From Luteolibacter sp. SL250 (GTDB lineage: Bacteria > Verrucomicrobiota > Verrucomicrobiia > Verrucomicrobiales > Akkermansiaceae), in NCBI RefSeq assembly GCF_026625605.1, contig NZ_CP113054.1, positions 1,116,001 to 1,180,000 on the forward strand: DNA of 64,000 bases, read 5' to 3'. Shown piece by piece: positions 27,405-36,432 of the stretch. Below the pieces are notes generated by a model. The model searched no databases, was not told where the DNA came from, and saw only the letters and a list, made by a program, of their open reading frames with translations. Position 1 is the stretch's first letter, and the number at the start of each line of letters is the position of its first letter. Made by a program: the position numbers and the translations under genes.

Positions 27405-28079
27405 TCAATAGACCCCGGCGTCACGCAGGCCGCGGACGAGGAGTGCCTTGCCATCCGTCTCGATGACATTCCCATGGCCCACGATGATGCGGTCGAAGTC
27501 CTTTTCCAGCAGTTCGTCGATGGATTCGAGGAAGGCGGTCTTGTCCTTGATGAACAGCCGGAAAACGCGGCTCATGCCGGGGTAGCGTCTGAACCCGGCG
27601 ATGTGGCGGTGGAAGAAACGGTCCCAGCCTTTTTCGTCCGCCGGAAAATTGAAGATGAGGTCCGCCAGAATGAGTGTGCGCGACGGGAGGTGGATCATCG
27701 CTTGTTCCTCCAGCTTCGGCGCGCCGCGGATGGGGACGATCTCGATCTCCCCCTGCCACTCCATGGGGCCGGGATGGAGAGGCTCGACGGGAAATCCCAC
27801 GATCTTGCTGAAACCGGGAGGCCCCAGGAAGGGGATGCCGGGGAAAAGGCGGCGGCCCTCGCCCGCGTAGGTGTCATGCAGCAGCATGGACTCCACCAGC
27901 CAGCCGGGTTCCCCGAGGGCGCGGATGCCCTCCACATCCGGGGTGGGGAAAGGGGCCATCGAGTGGATGACGAGCTTTCCGCTGGAAAGGCGGATGACGG
28001 TGACGTTCCTCCCATGGTGGGTGCCCAGTACGGACAGCGGATAGCCTTTGATCCAGATATCGTCGGCGAGGCGTTTCAT
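27405..28079 (-). CDS. DUF4336-like protein (degenerate metallo-beta-lactamase fold)
   Basis: A 224-residue soluble protein. The pattern of strands, MIHLPSRTLILADLIFNF and IIVGHGNVIE fits the DUF4336 family, which is related to metallo-beta-lactamases. The normal HxHxDH metal motif is not present, so metal-dependent hydrolysis is doubtful. No signal peptide. Its neighbours give no functional hint. Confidence 0.7.
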   Translation of the reverse strand: MKRLADDIWIKGYPLSVLGTHHGRNVTVIRLSSGKLVIHSMAPFPTPDVEGIRALGEPGWLVESMLLHDTYAGEGRRLFPGIPFLGPPGFSKIVGFPVEPLHPGPMEWQGEIEIVPIRGAPKLEEQAMIHLPSRTLILADLIFNFPADEKGWDRFFHRHIAGFRRYPGMSRVFRLFIKDKTAFLESIDELLEKDFDRIIVGHGNVIETDGKALLVRGLRDAGVY

Positions 28080-28160
28080 CAGCCGTACCTATCACGGGGA
28101 GGAACGGGCCGCGATGATTGGTTGTTTTCATTTTCACGATATCCGCGATGTTGGGCTGGT

Positions 28161-28619
28161 TTGAATCTCCCCCATGCACTGGCGCTGACCTTGGTGGACG
28201 GACTGGCTCCGTCGGTCACCCGCTGGGCGGAGGACCAGCAGCGGAGGATACTGCGTGAGGGAGCGCCGCTCGGTCCGCGGGAGTTGGAGTTCGCCGGTTC
28301 CCTGGGGATCGTTCATGCGGACGAGGTTCGGGTATTGAGGGTGGAGCGGATCCCGTTGCCAGTACCCGCCTTTTTCGCGGATCTGGCGGCGAAGTGTGGC
28401 CTGCCGGTGTTCGCTCCGGGAGGCATGGCATTGGGCAGGGGGATCTATCTCCTCCACGGACAGGAGTGGTCCCTGCCGCATGAGCTGGTCCATGTGGAGC
28501 AGTATGGGAGGATGGGTGGCATCGGCGCGTTCATGCGTACCTACCTGCTGCAGTGCCTCACGGATGGCTATGCCAACGCGGAATTGGAGAGGGAGGCGAG
28601 GCTGAGATCAGATGGGTGA
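28161..28619 (+). CDS. Small putative HExxH zinc metalloprotein
   Basis: About 152 residues ending ...RLRSDG. A clear zinc-peptidase motif HELVHVEQYGRMGG lies near residue 110, followed by a conserved-looking FMRTYLLQCLTDGYANAELEREA. No ATG is available in frame near the start, so I suggest TTG at 28161, with TTG 28191 or GTG 28194 as alternatives. The protein has no obvious export signal. The exact family is not recognised; activity is inferred only from the motif. Confidence 0.6.
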   Translation: MNLPHALALTLVDGLAPSVTRWAEDQQRRILREGAPLGPRELEFAGSLGIVHADEVRVLRVERIPLPVPAFFADLAAKCGLPVFAPGGMALGRGIYLLHGQEWSLPHELVHVEQYGRMGGIGAFMRTYLLQCLTDGYANAELEREARLRSDG

Positions 28620-28685
28620 AATTTGGCTTTGCATCACAAAGTTAGTAGGGTAACTAGGAGCCGAGCGATTAAACCGGACGAACCC

Positions 28686-29060
28686 ATGAAAGCGATTTCC
28701 CTCGTGTCGTGCCTTCTGCTTCTGCAGCAGCTCCCATCCATCGCGGGCGCCCCGCCAGCAGACCAGCTCAGGCTGGTGAAGCTGGAACTGGAGCTGGGCC
28801 TGAGAAGGGCGGAGGGATTCGGCGACAGGCATCCCACCATCCGGCGGATCGAAACCGGCATCCAGATGATCGAGAAGCGGACGCCGCAGATCAGGGACGA
28901 GGAGTACCGGAAGCTCTTGGAACGGAACCGCACGAAACTGGAGGATGAGCGGATCCGCCTGATCGACGGCGGTTATGGTGACAACCATCCGGGGCGGCTG
29001 GAGATCGACAGGCAGCTTGCCGAAGCGAACCGGCGGCTGGAGAAAATGAGCGGGAAATAG
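28686..29060 (+). CDS. Small secreted protein with two GDxHP repeats
   Basis: A 124-residue protein with a signal peptide (LVSCLLLLQQLPSIAGA). The mature part is charged and helical, and contains a duplicated unit: GFGDRHPTIRRIETGI near residue 44 and GYGDNHPGRLEIDRQL near residue 97. The GDxHP pattern is reminiscent of the coiled-coil stretch before the G-N-V-R region of polysaccharide chain-length proteins, but there is no membrane anchor here. Function unknown. Confidence 0.65.
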   Translation: MKAISLVSCLLLLQQLPSIAGAPPADQLRLVKLELELGLRRAEGFGDRHPTIRRIETGIQMIEKRTPQIRDEEYRKLLERNRTKLEDERIRLIDGGYGDNHPGRLEIDRQLAEANRRLEKMSGK

Positions 29061-29077
29061 ACGGCCGCTCGTGCCGC

Positions 29078-29521
29078 CTATGCTCCCTGCCAGACCAGCT
29101 TCTTGCCAGTCTCGGTGGATTCCCCGATCCGGAAACCGTGCCGGAGGTAGAACGCGAGAGCGCGGTCATTGATGTGGAACACGCTCAGGCGGAGTGACGT
29201 TCCAAGGTTGCGTGCCTCTTCCTTCAGCAGGCGGATGATTTCGCCTCCGGTTCCGCATCCTTGGGAGGCGGGCAGCAGGGCGAGGTTCAGGACGTAGATG
29301 TGGTCCGGATGCCGTTCCGTCTGGAGATAGCCGGCGAGGCCCGTGCCATCATGGATGGCGAGCGTCTCCACACGCTCCCACTCCTCATCGAAGTTGGCGC
29401 GTTGCCATTCATCATCCCAGCCCCATACCTGTGCGATCTGCTCTTTGAACAGCAGTTCGTGGATGGCGAACAGGGCGGCCTTGTCCGTGTCCGCGGGTCT
29501 TTCCAGACGGAACCGGGCCAT
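29078..29521 (-). CDS. GNAT-family N-acetyltransferase
   Basis: A 147-residue single-domain GNAT. The acetyl-CoA pyrophosphate loop QGCGTGGEIIRLL follows the beta-4 strand YVLNLALLP, and the C-terminal NDRALAFYLRHGFRIGE is typical. The start is the Met directly before ARFRLERP; upstream in-frame codons overlap rbfA and are not coding-like. It lies 13 bp downstream of rbfA and is probably cotranscribed. The substrate is unknown. Confidence 0.85.
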   Translation of the reverse strand: MARFRLERPADTDKAALFAIHELLFKEQIAQVWGWDDEWQRANFDEEWERVETLAIHDGTGLAGYLQTERHPDHIYVLNLALLPASQGCGTGGEIIRLLKEEARNLGTSLRLSVFHINDRALAFYLRHGFRIGESTETGKKLVWQGA

Positions 29522-29534
29522 GGCGGGATGCGGT

Positions 29535-29900
29535 TCAGGGAGACGGCGGATCCTCTTCCGGGGCCTTCGGCAGCTTGTCCACCTCCTCGAGGAGGTTGAC
29601 GATCTCCACGCCACGGATGGCGGAGGCGTCATGGCGGAAGGCCAGCACCGGCGTGGTCTTGAGCACCACCCGTTTCATGACCTTCTTCTGGATGTCACCG
29701 TGCTGCTTGTTGAGCTTCTCCATCACCGGCTGTGAGGAGCCGCCGAGCACGCTGATCCAGACCTTCGCCTCCTTCAGATCCTGGGTGACCTCAACCTCAG
29801 CGACGGTCACGAGTTTGCCGTTCCACTCGTAATCCTTCTGCAGGATGGAGCCGATCTCACGGCGGAGCAGTTCATTGACTCGGTCAAGGCGGCGGGACAT
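29535..29900 (-). CDS. rbfA: 30S ribosome-binding factor A
   Basis: The 121-residue protein starts with SRRLDRVNELLRREIGSIL and contains VEVTQDLKEAKVWISVLG, both diagnostic of RbfA, plus the late RHDASAIRGVEI. RbfA matures the 30S subunit and helps cold growth. It belongs to the conserved nusA-infB-rbfA order, but here a lipoprotein gene separates it from infB. Confidence 0.92.
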   Translation of the reverse strand: MSRRLDRVNELLRREIGSILQKDYEWNGKLVTVAEVEVTQDLKEAKVWISVLGGSSQPVMEKLNKQHGDIQKKVMKRVVLKTTPVLAFRHDASAIRGVEIVNLLEEVDKLPKAPEEDPPSP

Positions 29901-29946
29901 GGGAAGATGTTGGGAGTTGAGAGTTGAAAGTCGAGAACTGGAATGC

Positions 29947-30441
29947 TCAGGGTGATGGAGCGGAGTGGCGTTTGTCGGTTTTCTGATATTTGAGAAATTC
30001 CCATGAATCGGGATCGCCCCAGAATTCCCAGAGGCACAACGTCTTGTCTTCTTCTGTGACGCCCAGACGCAGACTATATTGTCCGGCCTCGATGCTCACT
30101 TCATTCTTTATCGTTTTCCCGCCGGAAGTCTTTGCATCGTGTCTCAGCTCCCAGCGGCCTCGCAGGTCGTGATAAGTTGCGACACCGCCGATGTTTGGAA
30201 TGATGGACCGGAAATCGCAGGTTCCGTTTTCGTGAAAAACGATTTCATGGAGATATCCGGTCTCAGGGCGATAGCCGTCCCGCCTGGCGAGGTCCAAGGT
30301 CGTCGGGGCAAGCATCCACCGGCCTTCGATCTCTTCTTCAGTTGCATGGCGTTCCAGATTGATGTCCGGCGCAAAATATCGACCACAGCCGCAAATCGCC
30401 GCGGCAGCGAGAATGAGCGAGCAGACTGCAAGGCGAAACAT
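29947..30441 (-). CDS. Putative small lipoprotein of unknown function
   Basis: A 164-residue protein starting MFRLAVCSLILAAAAICGCG; the signal peptide ends in a plausible lipobox ICGC. The mature part has EIEGRWML, an HENGTCDF-type strand, RGRWELR and a C-terminal WEFLKYQKT, suggesting a lipocalin-like or META-like beta fold. It sits between infB (102 bp away) and rbfA (46 bp away), an unusual place for an exported protein. The family is not recognised. Confidence 0.7.
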   Translation of the reverse strand: MFRLAVCSLILAAAAICGCGRYFAPDINLERHATEEEIEGRWMLAPTTLDLARRDGYRPETGYLHEIVFHENGTCDFRSIIPNIGGVATYHDLRGRWELRHDAKTSGGKTIKNEVSIEAGQYSLRLGVTEEDKTLCLWEFWGDPDSWEFLKYQKTDKRHSAPSP

Positions 30442-30543
30442 CGGAGTGGTCAATAGATGAGACTTGATTTTGGAGAGAGCGGAAGGAATCAGGTTGCCCT
30501 GATTCTTTTCACTCTCAACCCTCAACCAAAGACCATCAACCCC

Positions 30544-32679
30544 TCAGAGCGTTTGCGGGATCTTCTCGAGCTTGTAGCACTCGATGACGTCGCCTTCCTG
30601 GTATTCGTTGAACTCGCCGAGGCGGATACCGCACTCGTAGCCGTTCTTGACCTCCTCGACCTCGTCCTGGAACCGGCGGAGGGTGGACATGCGGCCGTCG
30701 AAGACGGGGACGCCGCCGCGGATGACGCGGGCGTGCGCCTTGCGGTGGATCCGTCCGTCGGTGACGTAGGAACCCGCCGCACGGTTGCGGCCCACCTTGA
30801 AGACCTGGCGGACTTCGGCGTGGCCGATGACGGTTTCCCGGCTGAGCGGCTCAAGCAGGCCGAGCATGGCCTCGCGCACCTGGTCGATGAGTTCGTAGAC
30901 GATCGAGTAGAGCTTGATCTCCACACCGGCGGCTTTCGCCGCTTTCACGGCCTTTGCCTCCACCTTGACGTTGAAGCCCAGGATGACCGCTTCCGCGGAC
31001 TCCGCATAGGCGACGTCGGACTCGGTGATCGGTCCTGCGGCGGCGGTGATGAAGGTGCACTCCACCTTCTTCGACTCGATGGTGAGGATGGCTTTCTTGA
31101 TCGCTTCGACGGAGCCCTGGACGTCGCACTTGAGGATGATCTTGAGCTGGGCCTTGCCGCCGCCGTCCCGGACCATGGAGTAGAGATCCTCCATGCGGTT
31201 GCGGTGCTGGGGCTTCAGTCGGGCGAGGCGTTGCACTTCCTGACGCTCGGTGGCGAGGGATTTCGCCTCCCGCTCGTTCTTCATCTCGGAAATGTGATCG
31301 CCGACGTTCGGCAGTTCCTCGAAGCCGATGACTTCGACCGGGGTGCCCGGAGGCGCGGTCTTGATCGCCTGGCCGCGGTCGTTGATGAGGGAGCGCACCT
31401 TTCCGGAGTAGGGTCCGCAGATGAAAGGGGTGCCGACTTTGAGCGTGCCGGACTCCACGATGACGGTGGCGGTGGTGCCACGGCCGGGAACGACGCGGGC
31501 CTCGATGACGCCGGCGCGGGCCGTCGCCTTCGGGTTCGCCTTGAGCTCCAGAACTTCGGACTGGAGGATCATCAGGTCCAGCAGGTCGTCCATGCCTTTG
31601 CCGGTCAGGGCGGAAACCTCGGCGAATTCGGTGTCACCGCCGTAGTCCGTGGTCTGCAGGCCGTTCTCCGCGAGCTGCGTCTTCACGCGCTCCACGTTGG
31701 CGGAAGGAAGGTCGATCTTGTTGATCGCGACGATGATGGTCTTGTTCGCCTTCTTCGCGTGTTTGATGGCCTCCACCGTCTGCGGCATGATGCCGTCGTT
31801 GGCGGCCACCACGATGATGACGATGTCCGTGATGTCCGCGCCGCGGGCGCGCATGTCGGAGAAAATGGCGTGGCCCGGAGTGTCCAGGAAGGTGAGGAGC
31901 TGGCCGTTGTGCTCCACCTGGTAGGCGCCGATGTGCTGGGTGATGCCACCGGCTTCCCCCGCGACGATGCGGGTCTTCCGCAGGTAGTCGAGCAGGGAGG
32001 TCTTCCCGTGGTCAACGTGGCCCATGATCGTGATGATCGGCGGGCGGGTCTTCAGCAGTTCTTCCGGCTGGGAGACGGGTGCCTCCGGCTCCTTGATGAC
32101 TTCCTCCACCTTGTGGAAGCCCTTGTCCTTGTCCCGCTTCTCGCGCTCGAAGTGGAAGCCGTGGGCTTCACACACCTTTGCGGCGATTTCGGGTTCGAGC
32201 GGCTGGGTCGGTGCGATGAACACACCGAGCTTGATCAGGTCCGCCATGATCTGGAACGGCTTCAGACCCAGGCGGGCAGCCAGTTCCGGCACCATGATCG
32301 GTGGCTTGATGATGATGAGCTTCGGATCGTCGGATGCGGGCTCTGCGGCGGTCGATGCCTCCGCGGCGGGTGCGGCAACAGGCTCCGGGGCAGTCTCTGC
32401 GACCGGCTCCGGTGCGGGGGCGGGTGCTTCGTCTTCCAGCAACTTTGAAATCGTGGGCAGGACGGATTTTCCGGTTTTTGCCGCCTTCTTGACCTTTGGC
32501 TTCTTGTCGTCAGCGAAAAGATCGAGCGCGTTCTTCTTCGCGGCTTCCACCTTGCTTACCTGAGGTGGCGGTGGTTCCGCCTCCTTCCGCTGCCTTTCAC
32601 GGCGCGAAGGTTTCTTGGTGCCGTCGAGGAGATCGAGGACCTTGGGTTTTTCAGGGGTGCTGTCGCTATTTTGGGGCAT
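30544..32679 (-). CDS. infB: Translation initiation factor IF-2
   Basis: The 711-residue GTPase has a charged, Ala/Pro-rich N-terminal 130 residues, then an IF2_N domain (about 135-190). The G domain has [12 protein letters not shown] (G1, about 220), DTPGH (G3) and NKIDL (G4); domains II to IV follow, ending QTL. It brings initiator tRNA to the 30S subunit. It is fairly short compared with E. coli IF-2 because the N-terminal region is reduced. It lies 51 bp downstream of nusA in the same transcript. Confidence 0.95.
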   Translation of the reverse strand: MPQNSDSTPEKPKVLDLLDGTKKPSRRERQRKEAEPPPPQVSKVEAAKKNALDLFADDKKPKVKKAAKTGKSVLPTISKLLEDEAPAPAPEPVAETAPEPVAAPAAEASTAAEPASDDPKLIIIKPPIMVPELAARLGLKPFQIMADLIKLGVFIAPTQPLEPEIAAKVCEAHGFHFEREKRDKDKGFHKVEEVIKEPEAPVSQPEELLKTRPPIITIMGHVDHGKTSLLDYLRKTRIVAGEAGGITQHIGAYQVEHNGQLLTFLDTPGHAIFSDMRARGADITDIVIIVVAANDGIMPQTVEAIKHAKKANKTIIVAINKIDLPSANVERVKTQLAENGLQTTDYGGDTEFAEVSALTGKGMDDLLDLMILQSEVLELKANPKATARAGVIEARVVPGRGTTATVIVESGTLKVGTPFICGPYSGKVRSLINDRGQAIKTAPPGTPVEVIGFEELPNVGDHISEMKNEREAKSLATERQEVQRLARLKPQHRNRMEDLYSMVRDGGGKAQLKIILKCDVQGSVEAIKKAILTIESKKVECTFITAAAGPITESDVAYAESAEAVILGFNVKVEAKAVKAAKAAGVEIKLYSIVYELIDQVREAMLGLLEPLSRETVIGHAEVRQVFKVGRNRAAGSYVTDGRIHRKAHARVIRGGVPVFDGRMSTLRRFQDEVEEVKNGYECGIRLGEFNEYQEGDVIECYKLEKIPQTL

Positions 32680-32730
32680 CCGGCGGTTCTATACGAGTGG
32701 AGTCGGTAATCTGTTCAGCGGGGAAAATTA

Positions 32731-33990
32731 TCAGCCAACGAGGCCGCGGGCACGGACCAGGATTGCTTCCGCCTCATCATCGGAAATTTCCAGGGTTCCG
32801 GCAATATAATCGGCGGGCATGTCCACGATCATCTCCGGGTTGAAGCCACCGGCGAGGGTGAGCTTCTCGGCCAGTTCATCGGTGATGCCGAGCTGTTCAC
32901 CCAGCGTGTGGGCCGCGCCACCGATTTTTTCTTTGAATTGTTCCTCCTTGGACTCGTCGCGGCGGACCTGGACGTCCCAGCCCATCAGGCGGGAGGAAAG
33001 GCGGGCGTTCTGGCCCTTGCGGCCGATGGCCTTGCTGAGGTCGGCCTCATCGACGGTCACGTGGACGATCTTCGCGTCGGCATCCACCGTGATGGAGCGG
33101 AGTTCGGCGGGCTTCAGCGCTTCGCGGACGAATTCCTTCGGATCCTCGCTCCAGCGGATGATGTCCACCTTCTCGTTGTTCAGCTCGCGGACGATGTTCT
33201 TCACGCGCGCGCCGCGCATGCCGACGCATGCACCGACGGGATCGACCTTCGGGTCGTTGCTCCAGACGGCCACCTTCGTGCGGAAGCCGGCTTCGCGGGC
33301 GATGCCGCGGATCTCCACGGTGCGGTCGGAAATTTCATTCACCTCCGCCTCGAACAGGCGGCGGACGAAGTTCGGGTGGCTGCGGGAAAGGATGATCTCC
33401 GGGCCGCGGCCCTCATTCTCAACGGCCAGCACGTAGGCACGGATGCGGTCGCCGATGTTGTAGTCCTCACCCTGCACGCGCTCGCGGTTCGGCATGATGC
33501 CCTCGAACTTGCCGAGGTCCACCATCACGTCGTTGCGCTCGAAGCGGCGGACGGTGCCGGAGACGATGTCGCCCGCGCGGTCCTTGAACTCCTCATAGAT
33601 CATCTCCTTCTCCGCCTGGCGGAGGCGCTGCATCATCGTCTGCTTCGCGGTCTGCACGGCGATGCGGCCGAAGTCCTTCGGCGTGACGTTGAACTCCATG
33701 ACGTCTCCCGGCTGGGCGCCCACATTGCGCTTCTGCGCCACGGCGAGGGGGACGTCGTTGAATTTGTCGGTGACTTCGCCGTCCGCGACGACATTCAGGG
33801 ATGCGAAAATCTTCGTCTCACCCTTCTTCGTGTCCACATCCGCACGCAGCGTCTCAATGGCTTCCGCACCGGGGACCATCTTCCGGTAGGCGGAAATGAA
33901 AGCGAACTCGAGCGCGGCGACAACCTTGGCGCGGTCGATGCCTTTTTCCTTTTCGTAGTATTCGATGAGGGCGACGATGTCGTTGGTCAT
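32731..33990 (-). CDS. nusA: Transcription termination/antitermination protein NusA
   Basis: A 419-residue protein with the N-terminal RNA polymerase-binding domain (starting MTNDIVALIEYYEKEKGIDR), an S1 domain (about 135-205) and two KH domains (about 210-345, containing DPVGACVGMRGARVKNIVRE and KAIGRKGQNARL). One helix-hairpin-helix-like C-terminal unit follows. The start is set by the N-terminal homology; the open frame continues upstream as a shadow. The usual upstream partner rimP is absent here. Confidence 0.93.
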   Translation of the reverse strand: MTNDIVALIEYYEKEKGIDRAKVVAALEFAFISAYRKMVPGAEAIETLRADVDTKKGETKIFASLNVVADGEVTDKFNDVPLAVAQKRNVGAQPGDVMEFNVTPKDFGRIAVQTAKQTMMQRLRQAEKEMIYEEFKDRAGDIVSGTVRRFERNDVMVDLGKFEGIMPNRERVQGEDYNIGDRIRAYVLAVENEGRGPEIILSRSHPNFVRRLFEAEVNEISDRTVEIRGIAREAGFRTKVAVWSNDPKVDPVGACVGMRGARVKNIVRELNNEKVDIIRWSEDPKEFVREALKPAELRSITVDADAKIVHVTVDEADLSKAIGRKGQNARLSSRLMGWDVQVRRDESKEEQFKEKIGGAAHTLGEQLGITDELAEKLTLAGGFNPEMIVDMPADYIAGTLEISDDEAEAILVRARGLVG

Positions 33991-34038
33991 GGCTTGCTGG
34001 GTCGGGATCGACGCGGATGATGTGTAGAGACGCAAAAG

Positions 34039-34206
34039 AGTGGGTGCGAGACCCACTCCTACTTGCGTCAGAAGTTGTGCGGCCACCCTTCTAATATGGG
34101 CAAAACCCGCTTGCAAGCCGAAAGTCCGGCTGTGCCAATGGCTACGGCTGGGAGCGCCGGTCTCCAGACCGGCATCTTCACCCGTGGCTGCTGCGTCCCG
34201 CAGCAG
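34039..34206. repeat. Cluster of three perfect hairpins upstream of nusA
   Basis: Three stem-loops lie in the divergent gap: GAGTGGGT-GCGAG-ACCCACTC (34039-34059), GCCGGTC-TCCA-GACCGGC (34156-34173) and CTGCTGCG-TCC-CGCAGCAG (34188-34206). The second has the same size and TCCA-type tetraloop as the hairpins near 57250 and 57370. They could be REP-like repeats or affect the nusA leader. No gene is present. Confidence 0.6.
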
Positions 34207-34274
34207 TCTTCCTCTTCTCCTCCCACCGCACACTCCAGCTTGCCGCATCCCCCCATCCCTGACTTCCCTTTTCC

Positions 34275-34955
34275 ATGCCACGGACGGAACTCCTCCTTTT
34301 TGATGCCGCTGGAACACTCATCGAACCCGCGGAGCCGGTCGCCGCCGTCTATCGCCGCCACTTCTCCCGCTACGGCTGGGAGGTGGAGGAGGAGATCCTG
34401 AAGGCCGGGTTCAGGAAGGCCTTCTCCGGCATCGGGGAGCCACGCTTCGGCCACGGCCCGGGCGATGACGCGGAGCGGGACTGGTGGCGGGAGGTCGTGG
34501 CCGTGACCGCGGAGACCGCCGGCATCGACCGCGGCGCGCCCGGCTTCGGCGAATGCTTCGCGGCCCTCTTCGACCACTACGCCGCAGGCAGCGCATGGAC
34601 CGTGTTTCCGGAAGTGGTGGAGGTGCTCGCGGATTTCAGGAAGCAGGGCTTCCGGATGGCGGTCGTGTCCAACTTCGACCGGCGGCTCCACCGGGTGCTG
34701 GAAGAACTCGGCCTCGCGGAATGGTTCGACCTCATCCTCACCTCCGCCGACGTCTCCGCCCGCAAGCCGTCACCCGTCCTCCTGCAAACGGCGATGAACC
34801 ACTTCTCCGTTCCTCCGTCACACGCCGTCCTCGTCGGTGACAGTCGTGACGCGGACGGAGGGGCCGCCGCAGCCGCCGGTGTGCGGGCCTTCATCCTCGA
34901 CCGCCCCACCACCGACCTCCGCAGCTTCGCCTCAATGGTCCGCGAAATTTTTTGA
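34275..34955 (+). CDS. HAD-superfamily hydrolase (HDHD3-like)
   Basis: A 226-residue HAD protein. Motif I is FDAAGTL, so the first (nucleophile) Asp is present but the second Asp, normally the general acid/base, is Ala; this occurs in HDHD3-like subgroups. Motif II is VVSNFD, motif III lies in SARKPSP, and motif IV is LVGDSRDAD. It would be a cytoplasmic phosphatase or phosphatase-like protein; the substrate is unknown. It is divergent from nusA. Confidence 0.82.
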   Translation: MPRTELLLFDAAGTLIEPAEPVAAVYRRHFSRYGWEVEEEILKAGFRKAFSGIGEPRFGHGPGDDAERDWWREVVAVTAETAGIDRGAPGFGECFAALFDHYAAGSAWTVFPEVVEVLADFRKQGFRMAVVSNFDRRLHRVLEELGLAEWFDLILTSADVSARKPSPVLLQTAMNHFSVPPSHAVLVGDSRDADGGAAAAAGVRAFILDRPTTDLRSFASMVREIF

Positions 34956-35024
34956 GAAATGAGCTTGCGCAGCCCCGGGGTGGTCACTATTTCTCCCGCC
35001 CGTCCGCAAGGGCAGACACACAAC

Positions 35025-35100
35025 GCAAGGGTAGCTCAGTCGGTAGAGCAGTTGGCTTTTAACCAATTGGTCCTGGGTTCGAATCCCAGCCCTTGTACCA
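35025..35100 (+). tRNA. tRNA-Lys (anticodon TTT)
   Basis: The 76-nt cloverleaf has the acceptor arm GCAAGGG/CCCTTGT (with G1-U72), a D arm GCTC-AGTCGGTA-GAGC and an anticodon loop CTTTTAA giving TTT. The T arm is CTGGG-TTCGAAT-CCCAG, and a genomically encoded CCA end is present. The identity is lysine. Confidence 0.97.
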
Positions 35101-35104
35101 AATG

Positions 35105-35141
35105 AAGGCCGGTCACGGAAGTGGCCGGCCTTCGCTTTTTG
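35105..35141 (+). terminator. Terminator of tRNA-Lys
   Basis: A 13-bp stem (GAAGGCCGGTCAC with GTGGCCGGCCTTC, one G-U) on the loop GGAA is followed by GC and five Ts. It starts 4 nt after the tRNA. Confidence 0.9.
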
Positions 35142-35161
35142 ATGCGATGATCGGATGGCCG

Positions 35162-36253
35162 TCATTCGGACAGGATCTTCCAAGCGATCGCGGATGCCGC
35201 ATTGCGGTTCTCGACCATGAGGATCTCGAAGATCGCACGGAGGTGGGCTTTGACGGTGAAGCGGCTGATGTTGAGGATGATGCCGACTTCCTCATTGGTT
35301 TTCCCATCGGCCACCCACTGGAGGACCTCCGCCTGCCGCAGGCTGAGACCTAGTGTTGTGAGCTTGATCGCCCGGGCCTCGGCCTTTCCTGCCGTCCTCT
35401 GGAAGCTGATGGTGTGGAGATCGTAGGGCGATCCGGCGGAAAGGCTGACGTCCAGTTGGAATCCGCGCCGTGTCCGGATGTTGAGGATCGGAGGGATGGT
35501 GATGGGGCTTTCCTTCAAAGTGAAGCGGAGCCAGTGCAGGATGTTTTCAGGAAGCTTGTGCGAACGCTTGGCGCCGAATGCGGAGGAAAGCCATCGGAGG
35601 ACGGACTCCGTGGCCTGGATGATGTTTCCCGATGAATCACAGATGATCTTGCAGTGGAAGCCGGCGGAGGCCTCATCGGGTGGGGCCGGGATCGGGGAGG
35701 TTCGCTTGACAAGCATCCGGTTGCGCCAGGCCAGGACGACGTGAGGCATGATGAGGCCCAGCAAGGCGCGTTCCTGCGCGGTGAACCCCCAGCGATCACG
35801 GTTCACGACGATGCTGAAGGAAAGGTCTTCGTTGAGGGGGAGGCTGGATGAAAGCTGGTCCAGGGCTCCAGCCACGCGCAGGACTTCATCATACATGCCG
35901 GTCGCCCGCCATTGGTTGAGGGAAATGTAGTCGGAGACGGCATCAACAGGAGCGGCGGTCCCGTGGCACAGGGCCATGAACTGCGGGTGGGACTCGATAT
36001 GGCGGCCGAAGGCAGGGGCGAGGGCTGCCGCTTGCCCTGCCCATGGACCAAGATAGCTCGTGATCGCCCGTTCGCGGATGTCCGAGCAAGCGAGCCATAC
36101 CGTCGAGTTGGGTATGAGCCTGCCGATGTCTTCGACAAGACGTTCGAAGATTTCCCCGTCCGGCAACGAGAGATCGTTGAGACGCAGGATCGTCCTGCCA
36201 AGGGTGTCGATCGACGCCATGCCGAGCGACTTTGTTTGTCCGGAGGGAAACAT
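35162..36253 (-). CDS. LuxR-family transcriptional regulator
   Basis: A 363-residue protein. The C-terminal 60 residues form a LuxR/GerE helix-turn-helix (LSLRQAEVLQWVADGKTNEEVG, then SRFTVKAHLRAIFEIL). The N-terminal 280 residues are a sensory region of unrecognised family with no receiver Asp pattern and no acyl-homoserine-lactone signature. Two starts are possible (36253 or 36220); I use the first. It is divergent from the FG-GAP protein gene across 179 bp and may control it. Confidence 0.8.
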   Translation of the reverse strand: MFPSGQTKSLGMASIDTLGRTILRLNDLSLPDGEIFERLVEDIGRLIPNSTVWLACSDIRERAITSYLGPWAGQAAALAPAFGRHIESHPQFMALCHGTAAPVDAVSDYISLNQWRATGMYDEVLRVAGALDQLSSSLPLNEDLSFSIVVNRDRWGFTAQERALLGLIMPHVVLAWRNRMLVKRTSPIPAPPDEASAGFHCKIICDSSGNIIQATESVLRWLSSAFGAKRSHKLPENILHWLRFTLKESPITIPPILNIRTRRGFQLDVSLSAGSPYDLHTISFQRTAGKAEARAIKLTTLGLSLRQAEVLQWVADGKTNEEVGIILNISRFTVKAHLRAIFEILMVENRNAASAIAWKILSE

Positions 36254-36432
36254 TTGGATGCGGTTCTCCCACTTTTAGGGATGCGGGCGGCGCAAGGCGA
36301 CCAAATTTTGCGGAGAATCGATGACAATGAGTCATGGCAGCAGATCGCATGAGAGCATCTCCGTAGTTCTTTCGGACGATGGACGGGATAGCGGGATTGG
36401 GGGGAGTATCGGGTAACTTACCCCATCATCTG

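Noticed and set aside
26772-28160. In-frame extension of the HExxH protein over ybhR
   Set aside because: The first 460 codons are a shadow of ybhR and an antisense of the DUF4336 gene; only the last 150 codons look coding.
30457-32448. A 663-codon plus-strand frame opposite infB
   Set aside because: It mirrors the codon structure of infB in GC-rich DNA and is rich in Asp, Leu, Gly and Val with no domain; infB itself is unmistakable.
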